A DNA stretch of 64,000 nucleotides from Micromonospora craniellae (GTDB lineage Bacteria > Actinomycetota > Actinomycetes > Mycobacteriales > Micromonosporaceae). The notes below the pieces were generated by a model. That model ran no database searches and was not told the DNA's origin. It worked only from the letters and a program-made list of their open reading frames with translations. Below, in pieces: positions 8,432 to 18,147 of the stretch. Positions within the stretch are counted from its first letter, which is position 1. Each line of letters begins with the position of its first letter. A program made the translations under genes and the position numbers. The stretch covers positions 4,340,001 through 4,404,000 of the forward strand of contig NZ_CP061725.1 of the NCBI RefSeq assembly GCF_014764405.1. Reading direction: 5' to 3'.

Positions 8432-9991
8432 TCACGAGACTCCGACGGTCCCGCGTCCGGCCACCCCGCGCCGGACGGCCTGTCGAATCCGCAGCCACAG
8501 GCCAGTCTTCTCCGCCGGACGCGGGACCGCCTTCTTGCGCTTGTCGACCACCAGCGGGTCGCCCCCGTCCACGGCGCAGGAGACGGCCAGGGGCAACTTG
8601 GCGTTCTTGGCCCAGCCGGAGCCGGTGACCCGCGCCTTCAGCACCCAGTCGCCCTGGGTGCGGCCGTCGTCGAGCGTGTGGAAGTCGATCGCCGCAGTGC
8701 CGTGGTAGACCAGCCGGAGCTCGCCCGAGGGCTCCGTCACTCGTTTCACCTCGAACCGCACCGGGAGGAAGAACTCGTCGCCGACCTGGACGCGCTGGGC
8801 GATCAGGTCCAGCTTGCCCCGGCTCAGTTCCTCGGTGCAGTCGAGCAACTCGGCGGGCACCTCCGCCACCGGCACGACGAGCAGGTGACGCCCATCCGAT
8901 CCGGCGTACGTGACGGGCTGGTCGCCGACGCGGAGCTGACCGGTGAAGGTGACGGTCAGCGTGGACCCGGACACCTCGTACTCCGTCAGTTTGACCCGGG
9001 CGCGGATGCCGGCCTCCCACTCGGCGAGGCGGCGCAGATCCTCGGCGCGGCCCTGCGCGGCGAGCCCGGCGATGGTCCGCTGCAACGACGGAAGCCCAGC
9101 GGTGACACCAGGGGCGAATCGTTCCCGGATGGTCTTCTGGACCTCGCCCACGACCTGGTCGGCCCAGTCGGGTGGGGCGTCCCGCAGCCGGGCGCCGCGC
9201 AACCGGCTGACCATCTCGTTGCGCAGCCACCGTCGGTGCAGCTTGTCGCGGAGCGCACCCGGCTCGGTGTGCGCGTCGATGATGTCGAGCACCTCGCGCA
9301 GGCTGCCGTAGTAGTCGGCCGGGTCCAGCCGGGCGGCGGTCAGGTTGCCGCCGTCCGACCGCCGGACGTGGTGGTAGCAGGTGTAGTCGGACAGCACACT
9401 GACGCGGCGGGCGAGCAGATAGGCCCGGGTGACCATGTGGTGGTCCTCCAGGCGCTTCCGGTCGGCGTCCGGAAACCGCAGGTCGTGTTCCAGCAGGAAG
9501 GCCCGGCGGAACATCTTGTGGCAGGTGAGGCTGTCGATCAGGGGCGCGTTCTCCAGCGTGGCGTGGGGGCGGTTGACCCGGAACAGCTCCCGGGGCACCG
9601 ACCGACCGTGACCGGTCACCTTGCCGATCGCAATGTCCGCGTCGTGCTCGACGGCGTACGCGTACAGCCGGTCCAGGGCCTCGTCGGCGAACCAGTCGTC
9701 GTCGTCGGCGAACTGGACGTACTCGCCGCGCGCCCGGGCCGTCCCGAGGTTGCGGGGGCGCGACGGCCAGCCGGAGTTCTCGATGTGCAGCACCTGGATG
9801 TGCGGGTGGGCGGCGGCCAGCGCGTCGAGTCGGGCCGGAGTGTCGTCGGTCGAGCCGTCGTCGACGAAGATCACCTCGAACTCCGTCGCCGGCATCGACT
9901 GCCGCAGCAGGGAGTCGACGAGGGGCTCAAGGTGCTCGCCCGCGTTGTGCACCGGTGCCACCACGCTCACCTTGAGCTGGTCAACCGTCAT
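8432..9991 (-). CDS. Family 2 glycosyltransferase with C-terminal accessory domain
   Basis: The N-terminal ~220 residues are a GT-A fold: VSVVAPVHNAGEHLEPLVDSLL, EVIFVDDGSTDDTP, ENSGWPSRPRNLG and the DDDDW metal-binding cluster, with KRLEDHHMVTRAYL downstream. The remaining ~250 residues form a beta-rich region (TEYEVSGSTLTVTFTGQL and so on). This layout is reminiscent of teichoic-acid glycosyltransferases such as TarS/TarP and of other polymer-decorating GT2 enzymes; the acceptor cannot be read from the sequence. The ATG at 9991 has a GGGAG ribosome-binding site seven bases upstream. No signal peptide or membrane segment is seen, so it acts in the cytoplasm, probably on a lipid-linked or nucleotide-sugar-dependent wall polymer. 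Confidence 0.85.
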   Translation of the reverse strand: MTVDQLKVSVVAPVHNAGEHLEPLVDSLLRQSMPATEFEVIFVDDGSTDDTPARLDALAAAHPHIQVLHIENSGWPSRPRNLGTARARGEYVQFADDDDWFADEALDRLYAYAVEHDADIAIGKVTGHGRSVPRELFRVNRPHATLENAPLIDSLTCHKMFRRAFLLEHDLRFPDADRKRLEDHHMVTRAYLLARRVSVLSDYTCYHHVRRSDGGNLTAARLDPADYYGSLREVLDIIDAHTEPGALRDKLHRRWLRNEMVSRLRGARLRDAPPDWADQVVGEVQKTIRERFAPGVTAGLPSLQRTIAGLAAQGRAEDLRRLAEWEAGIRARVKLTEYEVSGSTLTVTFTGQLRVGDQPVTYAGSDGRHLLVVPVAEVPAELLDCTEELSRGKLDLIAQRVQVGDEFFLPVRFEVKRVTEPSGELRLVYHGTAAIDFHTLDDGRTQGDWVLKARVTGSGWAKNAKLPLAVSCAVDGGDPLVVDKRKKAVPRPAEKTGLWLRIRQAVRRGVAGRGTVGVS

Positions 9992-10216
9992 GGATCTCCC
10001 GTCACTCACTGTCAACTGCCGATCACTGGCGGGTTCCAGTGTGTACCAGACGCTCCGGCCGTGGGGGGCAGCCACAGAAATCGGCCAAACCGGACTCGAC
10101 GCGCCGGAGCCCGAGGTCGGCGCAGCCCACCCTAAGGGCGCTACCCGGGCAGGATCAGGGGAAACATGGGTGCTTTCGGGGCTGATCGTATTGCCGACCT
10201 TCTCTAGGCTGTCGGC

Positions 10217-11123
<907 letters not shown>

Positions 11124-11131
<8 letters not shown>

Positions 11132-12005
11132 GCCGACCGGCGTCATCCACGACATCGGCTACCAGCGGTACACCGGCCCACGGCTCGGCCGCCGGTACGT
11201 CTTCGGATCGCTCTACCTGCACGGCGTACGGACCGCCTTCGGGTTGGGTCGCAGCGCCAAGGCGAAGATCTTCCCCTGGCTGGTGGTCGGCATCGTGCTC
11301 ATGGTGGCCGTCGCCGCCACCGCGATGCGTGTCCAGTTCGGCGAGGTCGTCATGACGTACGCGCAGTTCGCCGACAACATGAGCTGGCTGGTCCTGTTCT
11401 TCGTCGCGGTGGCCGCGCCCGAGCTGGTCTCCCGGGACCTGCGCAGCGGTGTGCTGCCGCTGTACTTCTCCCGGCCGCTGCCCCGCGCCGACTACCCGCT
11501 GGCCAAGCTGCTCGCCCTGGTCACCTCGCTCTGGCTGCTGCTCGGCGCGCCGCAGATGTTCATGTTCCTCGGTGCCGCGTTCACCGTGGACGGCGTCGGC
11601 GAGGTCTGGGACGAGTTCGTGGACCTGACCGGCGGGCTGCTCTACGCCGGGCTCTGGGGGGCGGTCTTCGCCTCGATCGGCCTGCTGGTCGCCTCGCTGA
11701 CCGGCAAGCGGGCCTTCGCCGCCGGTGGCATCGTCGCGGTCTTCCTGATGACCACGCCGATCGTCGGCACCCTGTCGATCCTGCCCTCCCAGGCGGCCAA
11801 CCAACTCTCCGGTCTCGCCTCGCCGTCCACGCTGGTGCAGGGCGTCGGCGTCTGGACGCTGCGCGACCTGCTGATCACCGACCCGGACGCCTTCGTGCCC
11901 GATCTCGGCCCGTTCGGCCCGTTGTACCTCCTGGCCGCCGTCGCGCTCGTGGCCGGCTGCGTCGCCCTGCTGCTGGCCCGCTACCGGAAGGTGGCCGCAC
12001 GATGA
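11124..12005 (+). CDS. ABC-2 type transporter permease (pair 1)
   Basis: Integral membrane subunit for the preceding ATPase. The 293-residue protein starts with a cytoplasmic stretch (GYQRYTGPRLGRRYVFGSLY) typical of this permease family, followed by about six hydrophobic helices, including IFPWLVVGIVLMVAVAATAM, WLVLFFVAVAAPELV, LLYAGLWGAVFASIGLLVA and a C-terminal LYLLAAVALVAGCVALLLA. SRDLRSGVLPLYFSRPLPR between the helices is the usual coupling loop to the ATPase. The ATG overlaps the ATPase stop, with GGAGGGAG as the ribosome-binding site. Substrate is unknown. Its stop overlaps the next ATPase start (ATGA). Confidence 0.88.
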
Positions 12006-12952
12006 CCACGACCTCCTCCGCCGCCGCGCCGACGGCCACCACCAGCAGCCTCCACCTCGCCGGGGTCTCCCGCTGGTACGGCAACGTGGTCGCGGTCAAC
12101 GACGTCAGCATGTCCCTCGGCCCGGGGGTGACCGGCCTGCTCGGGCCGAACGGGGCCGGCAAGACCACACTGCTGCACATGATGGCCGGCTTCCTCGCCC
12201 CGTCGCGTGGCGCGGTCACCCTGGACGGGCGGCCCACCTGGCGCAACCCCGAGGTCTACCGTCGGCTCGGACTGGTCAGCGAGCGGGAGGCGGTGCACTC
12301 GTTCCTCACCGCGTACGAGTTCGTGCTGGCCACCGCCAAGATGCACAAGCTGCCCGACCCGCAGGAGGCGGCCCGCCGGGCCGTCGCCCTGGTCGAGTTG
12401 GAAGGCGCGCAGGACCGCCGGATCGGCACGTACTCCAAGGGCATGCGGCAACGGGCCCGGGTGGCGGCGGCACTGGTGCACGAGCCGCAGGTGCTGCTCC
12501 TCGACGAGCCGTTCAACGGCATGGACCCGCGCCAGCGGCTGCACATGATGGAGCTGCTGCACTCGCTCGGCGACGCGGGCCGCACCATCCTGTTCAGCTC
12601 GCACATCCTGGAGGAGGTCGAGCAGGTCTCCGGCACCGTGCAGGTGATGGTCGCCGGCCGGCTCGCCGCCTCCGGTGACTTCCGCACCATCCGCCGCCTG
12701 ATGACCAACCGGCCGCACGTCTTCGCGATCCGCTCCACCGACGACCGGGCGTTGGCCGTCGCGCTGATGGCCGAACCCTCGGTCAGCGGCGTCGAGCTGG
12801 GCCGCGACGGCCTGACCGTACGGGCCGGCGACTACGGCTCGTTCACCCGGGCGCTGCCGAAGGTGGCGCTGGCCCGGGGCGTACGGGTCAGCCAGCTCGT
12901 GCCCGAGGACGAATCCCTGGAGAGCGTCTTCTCCTACCTGGTGGAGGCCTGA
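12002..12952 (+). CDS. ABC transporter ATP-binding protein (pair 2)
   Basis: Second ATPase of the four-gene operon, 316 residues. Motifs are Walker A GPNGAGKTTLL, signature YSKGMRQRARVAAAL, Walker B LLLDEPFNGMDP and the switch region ILFSSHILEEVEQVSG. A short Ala/Thr-rich N-terminus precedes the domain. ATGA overlap with the upstream permease and a one-base overlap with the downstream permease show tight translational coupling. Two ATPase-permease pairs in series suggest either two related exporters or one heteromeric complex; the sequence does not decide. Confidence 0.92.
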   Translation: MTTTSSAAAPTATTSSLHLAGVSRWYGNVVAVNDVSMSLGPGVTGLLGPNGAGKTTLLHMMAGFLAPSRGAVTLDGRPTWRNPEVYRRLGLVSEREAVHSFLTAYEFVLATAKMHKLPDPQEAARRAVALVELEGAQDRRIGTYSKGMRQRARVAAALVHEPQVLLLDEPFNGMDPRQRLHMMELLHSLGDAGRTILFSSHILEEVEQVSGTVQVMVAGRLAASGDFRTIRRLMTNRPHVFAIRSTDDRALAVALMAEPSVSGVELGRDGLTVRAGDYGSFTRALPKVALARGVRVSQLVPEDESLESVFSYLVEA

Positions 12953-13662
12953 TGTCCACTGTTTCCTGGATCACCGCGCGCGGACTGTTCGGTCGCCGCC
13001 GGTTCCTGTTGCTGCTGCCGCTGCCGGTCCTGCTGGTGGTGCTGGCCGTACTCTCCCGTGGCCTGGGGGTGGCGCCCACCGCCTGGGGGCCGCCGGTGTT
13101 GGTCGGCCTCGGACTGGCCGTGGTGCTGCCGGTGATCGCGCTCATCGTCGGCACCGGTGTGCTCGGCGCCGAGATCGACGACGGCACGGTCGTGCACGTG
13201 CTCACCACGCCGCTGCCGCGCTGGCAGATCGTGCTGCCCAAACTGGCGGTGGCGGCCGGTGCCACCGCGGTCACCGTGGCGGTGCCGCTCTTCGTCGCCG
13301 GGCTGCTGGCCGACTCGGCCCGCCTCGGTCTGGCGCTCGCCGTCGCCTCGGCGGTCGGAGCGCTGGCCTACTCGGCGCTGTTCGTGGCGAGCAGCCTGCT
13401 CACCCGGCGGCCGGTGCTGCTCGGCCTGGTCTACGTGCTGATCTGGGAAGGGCTGCTCAGCAACGTGGTGACCGGCACGCGGGTGCTCTCCATCCAGCAC
13501 TACGTGATCGCCATCGCCGACCGGATCGCCCCGACCGAACTGCTCAACACGACGGTCTCCGTGCCGGTGGCGGCGGTGATGACGGTGCTGGTCAGTGTCG
13601 GCTTCACCGTGCTCGCCATCGAGCGCCTGCGTTCCTTCTCGGTCGCCGGCGAGACAAGCTGA
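12952..13662 (+). CDS. ABC-2 type transporter permease (pair 2)
   Basis: A 236-residue membrane protein with six hydrophobic segments: LLLLPLPVLLVVLAVLSRG, PVLVGLGLAVVLPVIALIVG, LAVAAGATAVTVAVPLFVAGLL, LALAVASAVGALAYSALFVAS, PVLLGLVYVLIWEGLL and the C-terminal VAAVMTVLVSVGFTVLAIERL. The motif GVLGAEIDDGTVVHVLTTPLPR is the cytoplasmic coupling loop, matching the equivalent loop of the first permease. Its ATG is shared with the stop codon of the preceding ATPase. The gene ends the operon; the next gene is convergent. Confidence 0.88.
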   Translation: MSTVSWITARGLFGRRRFLLLLPLPVLLVVLAVLSRGLGVAPTAWGPPVLVGLGLAVVLPVIALIVGTGVLGAEIDDGTVVHVLTTPLPRWQIVLPKLAVAAGATAVTVAVPLFVAGLLADSARLGLALAVASAVGALAYSALFVASSLLTRRPVLLGLVYVLIWEGLLSNVVTGTRVLSIQHYVIAIADRIAPTELLNTTVSVPVAAVMTVLVSVGFTVLAIERLRSFSVAGETS

Positions 13663-13791
13663 CGGATGTAAGGATGTGAGCCGGGGCGTCTTCGGACGGG
13701 TCGATCGGCAGCGCGGAGTCGCCTGGCGTCGTCCGGCGGCGCCTGCGGTGCCCGCCAGTCCGGGTGACCGGGTGGGCGGTCACCGGAATAT

Positions 13792-15678
13792 CTACAGCAA
13801 AGAGTCGCGCCACTGGCGGTGCAGCGCGGCGTACCGGCCGCCCTCGGCGACCAACCGGGCCGGGGGACCGTCCTCGACGATCCGACCGCCGTCGAGGACC
13901 AGGACCCGGTCGGCGGTCTCCACCGTGGAGAGTCGGTGCGCGATCACGACCGCCGTGCGGTCCCGCAGGATGGTGCCGAGCGCGTGCTGCACCAGGCGCT
14001 CGGTCGGGACGTCCAGCGACGAGGTGGCCTCGTCCAGGATCAGCACCGCCGGATCGGCCAGGAAGGCCCGCGCGAACGCGACGAGCTGCCGCTGCCCGGC
14101 GGAGAGCCGCCCGCCGCGCCGGTGCACCTCGGTGGCGTACCCGTCGGGCAGCGCGGTGATGAAGTCGTGCGCGCCGATCGCCCGCGCGGCGGCCTCGACG
14201 GCGTCGTCGTCGGCGTCCGGCCGTCCGAACCGGATGTTCTCCGCCACCGTGCCACCGAACAGGTGGGTCTCCTGGGTGACCAGCACCATCGTCCGGCGCA
14301 GGTCGGTGTCCGCGACCTGGCGCAGGTCCACGCCGTCGAGGCTGACCGTGCCGCCGGTCGGGTCGTGGAACCGGGCGAGCAGCTTGGCGACGGTGGACTT
14401 GCCGGCACCGGTCGGCCCGATCAGCGCCACCGTCTGCCCGGCGGGGATGCGGAGATCCAGGCCGGTCAGGATCTCCCGGCCGGTGTGGTAGCCGAACGAG
14501 ACGTCACGGAACTCGACCGCGCCCCGGGTCGGCCCGTGCGGCAGCGGCACCGGACGCGCGGGTTCGGCGACCTCGGGTCGCTCGTCGAGCACCCCGGCGA
14601 GCTTCTCCAGCGCGGCGGTCGCCGACTGCAACGAGTTGTAGAACTGGCTCAACTCCTGCATCGGCTCGAAGAACCGGCGCAGATAGAGGAGGAAGGCGGC
14701 GAGCACACCGACACCGGTCTCGCCGCCCAGCACGCGTGCGCCGCCGTAGCAGAGCACCACCGCCACGGTGACGTTGCCGATTAGCTTGATCCCCGGCGCG
14801 TACGTGGCGATCAGGCGGAAGGCGTGCCTGCTGCTGTGCTGGTAGTCGTCGTTGACCGAGTCGAAGATGTCCTGGTTGCGTGCCTCACGGCGGTACGCCT
14901 GCACCGCCCGGATTCCGCGCATCGACTCCACGAAGTGCACGATGACCAGCGCCATCGCCTCCCGGGTCCGGCGGTACGCGGCAGCCGATGCGCGGGCGAA
15001 CCAGCGGGACAGCCAGAACAGCAGCGGGAAGGCGAGCAGGGTCACCGACGCCAGCGGCAGGTCCAGCCAGAGCAGGATGCCGGCCACCGACACGATCGTC
15101 AGGGCCGCCATCACCAGGTTCTCCACGCCCCCGTCGACCAACTCGGCGATCGAGTCGATGTCGCTGGTCAGCCGCGAGATCATCCGGCCAGAGGTGTACC
15201 GCTCGTGGAACGCCACCGGCAGGCGCAGGAAGTGCGCGTACACCCGCTGGCGCAGGTCGAGCAGGACGGCCTGGCCGATCCGGGCGGAGAGGGTGCGGAA
15301 GGAGCGGCGGGCCGCGTACTCGATTCCGGTCGCGGCGGCGAACGCCACGGCGACGGCGACCAGCGGGCCGGGCCGACCCTCGCGCAGCGGGTCGATGGCC
15401 CGGTCGATGCCGAGCATCACCAGGTACGGCCCGGACATGGCGGCGGCGTTCTGGGTCAACAGCAGCGCCACCGCGGCGCCCAGCCGGGCGCGGTGCGGGC
15501 GCAGCACGTCGGCCAGCAGCGCCCGGCTGCGGGCTCGCAGCCGGGCCACCGCCTCCGGGCTGGCGTCCTCGGCCAGGCTGCGGTCGGCGTGCGGGTCGGG
15601 GGCGATGCCGCGCCACTGGGTCGGGTCGGAGATCGCCGGTGCGGAGACGGCCGGATCGGGCCCGGCAGCGCCGGTCAC
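13792..15678 (-). CDS. ABC exporter half-transporter (membrane plus ATPase), second subunit
   Basis: A 628-residue type IV ABC exporter subunit. It has about six membrane helices in the N-terminal ~370 residues (for example LGAAVALLLTQNAAAMSGPYLV, GPLVAVAVAFAAATGIEYAA) and a C-terminal nucleotide-binding domain with Walker A LIGPTGAGKSTVAKLL, signature LSAGQRQLVAFARA, Walker B VLILDEATSSLD and the H-loop VVIAHRLST. The signature reads LSAGQ rather than LSGGQ. The start is a GTG that overlaps the stop of the upstream subunit (GTGA). A longer open frame continues to 17136 but runs through the neighbouring gene out of frame and is not coding. It likely forms a heterodimer with 15675-17519, exporting lipid, peptide or drug. 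Confidence 0.92.
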   Translation of the reverse strand: MTGAAGPDPAVSAPAISDPTQWRGIAPDPHADRSLAEDASPEAVARLRARSRALLADVLRPHRARLGAAVALLLTQNAAAMSGPYLVMLGIDRAIDPLREGRPGPLVAVAVAFAAATGIEYAARRSFRTLSARIGQAVLLDLRQRVYAHFLRLPVAFHERYTSGRMISRLTSDIDSIAELVDGGVENLVMAALTIVSVAGILLWLDLPLASVTLLAFPLLFWLSRWFARASAAAYRRTREAMALVIVHFVESMRGIRAVQAYRREARNQDIFDSVNDDYQHSSRHAFRLIATYAPGIKLIGNVTVAVVLCYGGARVLGGETGVGVLAAFLLYLRRFFEPMQELSQFYNSLQSATAALEKLAGVLDERPEVAEPARPVPLPHGPTRGAVEFRDVSFGYHTGREILTGLDLRIPAGQTVALIGPTGAGKSTVAKLLARFHDPTGGTVSLDGVDLRQVADTDLRRTMVLVTQETHLFGGTVAENIRFGRPDADDDAVEAAARAIGAHDFITALPDGYATEVHRRGGRLSAGQRQLVAFARAFLADPAVLILDEATSSLDVPTERLVQHALGTILRDRTAVVIAHRLSTVETADRVLVLDGGRIVEDGPPARLVAEGGRYAALHRQWRDSLL

Positions 15679-17519
15679 GAGCGCACCAGGGGCGCGCCGT
15701 CGAGTGCCGGGTCGGCCGGTGCGCGGGGAGCCGACGGGACGGCCGGTTCGGCCGAGAGCACCGCCCGGTACGCCGGCACCGTGGCCAGCAGTTCGGCGTG
15801 CGGACCGACCGCGGTGATCCGGCCCTGCTCCAGCAGTGCGACCCGGCCGGCGAGGGCGATGGTGGACGGTCGGTGCACCACCAGCAGCGCGGTGGTGTCG
15901 CGCAGCACCCGCTTCAACGCCGACTCGACGAGCGCCTCGGTGTGTACGTCGAGCGCGGAGAGCGGATCGTCGAGGACGAGCACGGCGGGCCGGACGAGCA
16001 CCGCCCGAGCCAGCGCCAGCCGCTGCCGCTGGCCGCCGGAGAGGGAGAGCCCCTGCTCGCCGAGCCGGGTCCGCAGACCCCACGGCAGGTCGTACGCGAA
16101 CTCGGCCTGGGCCAGCGTGAGCGCTGCCCGGACCTCGTCCTCCTCGGCGTCGGGCCGAGAGAGGGTGAGGTTCTCCCAGACCGACATGGAGAACAGCGTC
16201 GGCTCCTCGAAGGCCATCCCGACCAGCCCGCGCAGCGAGGCCAGCCGCAGGTCGCGCAGGTCGTGCCCGTCCAGGGTGATCCGACCGCCCGTCACGTCGT
16301 GCAGCCGTGGCACCAGCGACAGCAGCGTGCTCTTGCCGCTGCCGGTGGCGCCGACCACGGCGAGCGTCTCGCCCGGTTCGACGGTCAGGTCGATGCCGCG
16401 CAGCACGGCGGCGGTGCTGCCCGGGTAGCGAAAGGTCACCGCCTCGAAGCGCAGCCGCCCGCGTACCGCCGGACCGGACAGGGCCACCGCACCGGGCGCG
16501 TCCACGATGCTCGGTTCGGTGTCCAGCACCTCCTGGATACGGTCGGCTGCGGTGGCCGCCTCCTGACCGTTGGCGATGATCCAACCGAGTGACTGCACCG
16601 GCCAGATCAGCATGAGTTGGAGGCTGACGAACGCGACGAACTGGCCGATGGTGAGCCGTCCGGTGGCGACCGCCGCCGCACCGGCCACCAGCACCACACC
16701 GAGCGTCAGGTTGGGCACCAGGTCGAGCAGAGCGGAGGTATGGGCCAGCAGCCGCCCCTTGCGTACGCCGGTGTCGTGCAGCGCCCGGGTGCCGGCCGCG
16801 AACCGGGCCGCCAGTTGCGGCCCCCGCCCGTACGCCTTCATCGTGCGCAGGCCCTGCGCGGTCTCCTCGACCAGGGTGGCGACGTCGCCCTGCTGGTCCT
16901 GCATCCGCCGGGACGCGGTGTGGTAGTGCCGGCCGAAGCGTCGGGCGATCAGGAACAACGGCACCGCGCTGGCCGCCACCAGCAGGCCCAGGACCGGGTG
17001 CAGCCGGATCAGCAGCACCACCACGACCAGGTAGGTGACCAGGTTGAGGACGAGGAAGAACAGGCCGAACGAGAGGAACCGGCGCAGCACCGACAGGTCG
17101 CTGGTGATCCGGGACAGCAACTGCCCGGACGGCCACCGGTCGTGGAAGCTGGCCGGCAGCCGTTGCAGGTGGGCGTAGACATCGGCGCGGATGGTCGCCT
17201 CCATCGCCATCGAGGACGACGACTGCACCCAGCGCCGGATGAAAATCAGCAGGGCCTCGGCCAGGCCGAGCGCCAACGCGAGCGCACCGAGCTGGAACAG
17301 CCCGGGCAGTTCCCGCGCGGCCACCGGGCCGTCGACCACCCGCTGCGCCACCAGCGGTACGGCGATGCCCGCGCCGGTGGCCGCGAGCCCGGCCAACATC
17401 AGCCAGGCGAACTCCGTGGCGTGTGGACGCAGGTAGCGCCGCAGCCGCCAGAGGTTACCCAGCGGATGTCGCCCGACCTCGCCCCGGTCGGTCGGGCCGC
17501 CGTCGCTCCCCGCAGCCAC
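15675..17519 (-). CDS. ABC exporter half-transporter (membrane plus ATPase), first subunit
   Basis: A 614-residue half-transporter with an N-terminal transmembrane domain (FAWLMLAGLAATGAGIAVPLVA, LFQLGALALALGLAEALLIFI, LFFLVLNLVTYLVVVVLLI, PVLGLLVAASAVPLFLIA and further helices) and a C-terminal ATPase: Walker A VVGATGSGKSTLL, signature LSGGQRQRLALARA, Walker B VLVLDDPLSALD and VVHRPSTIALAGRVALLEQG. In Walker B the catalytic glutamate is an aspartate (LDDPLSAL), a change typical of the degenerate site of heterodimeric exporters, which fits pairing with the downstream subunit. The GTGA overlap shows co-translation. The operon converges with the ABC-2 operon at 13.66 kb. Confidence 0.92.
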   Translation of the reverse strand: MAAGSDGGPTDRGEVGRHPLGNLWRLRRYLRPHATEFAWLMLAGLAATGAGIAVPLVAQRVVDGPVAARELPGLFQLGALALALGLAEALLIFIRRWVQSSSSMAMEATIRADVYAHLQRLPASFHDRWPSGQLLSRITSDLSVLRRFLSFGLFFLVLNLVTYLVVVVLLIRLHPVLGLLVAASAVPLFLIARRFGRHYHTASRRMQDQQGDVATLVEETAQGLRTMKAYGRGPQLAARFAAGTRALHDTGVRKGRLLAHTSALLDLVPNLTLGVVLVAGAAAVATGRLTIGQFVAFVSLQLMLIWPVQSLGWIIANGQEAATAADRIQEVLDTEPSIVDAPGAVALSGPAVRGRLRFEAVTFRYPGSTAAVLRGIDLTVEPGETLAVVGATGSGKSTLLSLVPRLHDVTGGRITLDGHDLRDLRLASLRGLVGMAFEEPTLFSMSVWENLTLSRPDAEEDEVRAALTLAQAEFAYDLPWGLRTRLGEQGLSLSGGQRQRLALARAVLVRPAVLVLDDPLSALDVHTEALVESALKRVLRDTTALLVVHRPSTIALAGRVALLEQGRITAVGPHAELLATVPAYRAVLSAEPAVPSAPRAPADPALDGAPLVRS

Positions 17520-17592
17520 TACCCGACGGTAGCGGCAAACGCCGGTCCGCCGGTGTCGGCTTGTTGTCAGTCGTCTTGCCCTGTCGTCCGGA

Positions 17593-18147
17593 TCAGTGGC
17601 GTTGCTCGTGAACGAGCAGCCACACCTTCACCGGCAGCCCCCAGCGGTAGCCGCCCAGCGTGCCGTCGGTGCGCAGCACCCGGTGACACGGCACGAAGAG
17701 GGCGGCGGCGTTACGGGCACAGGCCGCCGCGGCGGCGCGGATCGCGGCGGGGCGTCCGGCCAGCCCCGCGTACGCGGTGTAGGTGACCGGCTCGCCCGGC
17801 TTCACCTCGCGCAGCACCTGCCAGGCGTGCGCCAGGAACACCCCGTCGGTGTGCTGCTCGACCGGCACCGAGTCGATGGCGGCCAGGTCGCCGTCGAGGT
17901 ACCGGGTGACGGCGTCGGTGACCGGGCCGAGTTCCCGACGCTGCCGAAGCGTGCCACGCAGGCGCGGGTGGATCAGCGCCAACAGGGCCGCCGGGTCAGC
18001 GGTGAACCCGGCGGCCCGCACCGCGCCGTCCGGACCGGCGAGGACGGTGAGCGGGCCGGTGGGAGTGTCGACGGTGGTCCAGTCGACGGTCGAGTTGGTC
18101 GGGTCCTGCGAGGTGGGGTTCACACTGTTCTCCAAGATCGGGTTCAT
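17593..18147 (-). CDS. ogt: Methylated-DNA--[protein]-cysteine S-methyltransferase
   Basis: Suicide repair protein that transfers the methyl group from O6-methylguanine to its own cysteine. The active-site motif FVPCHRVLRTDGTLGGYRWG is present near the C-terminus, with the recognition-helix region ARNAAALFVPCH just before it (the family usually has VGxANxxNPxxxxxPCHR; here the N is kept as RNAAALFVPCHR). KPGEPVTYTAYAGLAGRPAAIRA is the usual helix-turn-helix. The 184-residue length fits. The ATG overlaps the stop of the upstream Ada-AlkA gene (ATGA), with GGAGAG as the ribosome-binding site, so the two alkylation-repair genes are one operon. Confidence 0.9.
   Translation of the reverse strand: MNPILENSVNPTSQDPTNSTVDWTTVDTPTGPLTVLAGPDGAVRAAGFTADPAALLALIHPRLRGTLRQRRELGPVTDAVTRYLDGDLAAIDSVPVEQHTDGVFLAHAWQVLREVKPGEPVTYTAYAGLAGRPAAIRAAAAACARNAAALFVPCHRVLRTDGTLGGYRWGLPVKVWLLVHEQRH

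Noticed and set aside
13792..17136. Single ORF of 1114 codons across both ABC exporter genes
   Set aside because: Only the part up to 15678 is coding in this frame. The 5' part is out of frame with the neighbouring transporter and gives Arg/Pro/Ala-rich nonsense.
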